This document shows positions 33,969 through 34,144 of a stretch of 34,144 bases of DNA, piece after piece (position 1 is the stretch's first letter; every line of letters begins with the position of its first letter). The stretch spans positions 1 through 34,144 of the forward strand of contig DSEO01000099.1 in the NCBI GenBank assembly GCA_011056635.1, in the 5' to 3' direction. The position numbers and the translations under genes are program-made. The DNA is from Bacteroides sp. GTDB lineage: Bacteria; Bacteroidota; Bacteroidia; Bacteroidales; GCA-2748055. The notes beneath the pieces were generated by a model that did not search any database, was not told the origin of the DNA, and saw only the letters and a program-made list of their open reading frames with translations.

Positions 33969-34007
33969 TTAAAAAAATCGCCCCGGCTCATCGTGAGCAG
34001 GGGCGAT
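33969..34007 (-). terminator. Rho-independent terminator after tRNA-Gln
   Basis: On the minus strand the 8-bp stem ATCGCCCC / GGGGCGAT extends by a 5-bp inner stem (GCTCA / TGAGC) past one mismatch, with a three-base loop. Seven Ts follow. It lies 16 bases beyond the tRNA 3' end. There is no T-run on the plus strand, so it mainly serves the tRNA. Confidence 0.88.
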
Positions 34008-34022
34008 GGTGATCATTCTGTG

Positions 34023-34095
34023 TTGACCCGCCAGGGCTCGAACCTGGACTCTTCTGAACCAAAATCAGACGTGTTGCCAATTACACCACGGGTCA
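34023..34095 (-). tRNA. tRNA-Gln (anticodon UUG)
   Basis: The minus strand folds as a full cloverleaf: 7-bp acceptor TGACCCG / CGGGTCA, D-arm GTGT...ACAC, anticodon stem TCTGA / TCAGA with loop TTTTGGT, and T-arm CCAGG / CCTGG around TTCGAGC. The anticodon TTG reads CAA (and CAG by wobble), so this is glutamine. Discriminator base A; CCA is not encoded and must be added after transcription. A promoter candidate lies before it and a terminator after it. Confidence 0.96.
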
Positions 34096-34119
34096 ATCGT
34101 GGTTGCGAAAACCGGGTGG

Positions 34120-34127
34120 CAAATATA
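34120..34127 (-). promoter_or_regulatory. Candidate -7 box of tRNA-Gln
   Basis: TATATTTG on the minus strand matches TAnnTTTG and ends 25 bases before the tRNA 5' end. The -33 box would fall outside the window, so the match cannot be completed. Confidence 0.5.
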
Positions 34128-34144
34128 CGAATTATTACGATTAC

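Noticed and set aside
34023-34095. tRNA-Gln as an integration site
   Set aside because: No integrase gene and no repeat of the tRNA 3' end are visible inside the window.
1-34144. CRISPR array, insertion sequence, prophage or integrase
   Set aside because: I saw no regularly spaced repeats, no transposase or integrase motifs, and no terminal inverted repeats with target duplications.

Overview
The window looks like a chromosomal segment of a Bacteroidota bacterium, possibly Bacteroidales-like; the order is an inference. The signs are few strong Shine-Dalgarno sequences, several TAnnTTTG-type -7 promoter boxes, a lipoprotein with an acidic tail after the lipobox Cys, PorT-like outer-membrane barrels, and a mix of typical Bacteroidota conserved proteins. 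I saw no insertion sequence, integrase, phage gene, CRISPR array or rRNA. Genes are densely packed on both strands and several convergent pairs are almost touching.

Layout. 1-1416 (minus): XdhC-type molybdoenzyme accessory factor, cut by the window edge, and a multi-pass membrane protein. 1562-5347: small zinc-ribbon protein, exported M1 aminopeptidase, OleD-like reductase, apparently exported O-methyltransferase. 5475-9738 (minus): probable operon of a HAD-IB phosphatase, an exported unknown protein, and a NatA/NatB-like ABC exporter. 9897-15792: helix-hairpin-helix (HhH) protein with its own terminator, then a plus-strand run of OmpA-domain protein, membrane-tethered HhH protein, HerA/YjgR-like ATPase and membrane-anchored papain-like peptidase, followed by a lipoprotein and a bidirectional terminator. 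15884-19729: stress and envelope genes (PPK2, dodecin, HtpX, BON-LysM protein, a 53-residue membrane peptide, metallophosphatase). 19804-26158: HAD hydrolase, small barrel protein, an unknown conserved protein, then cvpA-tyrS-wzz-like-wzy-like in tight succession. 31541-26155 (minus): TolC-like protein, efflux adaptor, tsaB, efp and a GAF-SpoIIE phosphatase with gaps of 2-51 bases. 31588-34095: YgjP-like metallopeptidase, barrel protein, methyltransferase, and tRNA-Gln(UUG) with promoter and terminator.

The best candidate for an undescribed system is 10532-14754. Four consecutive genes join a peptidoglycan-binding domain, an inner-membrane HhH protein, a FtsK/HerA-superfamily ATPase and a membrane-anchored cysteine peptidase whose C-terminal part resembles DUF4384. 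The domains are individually familiar. Their grouping suggests an envelope-tethered machine acting on DNA or protein, but that function is inference.
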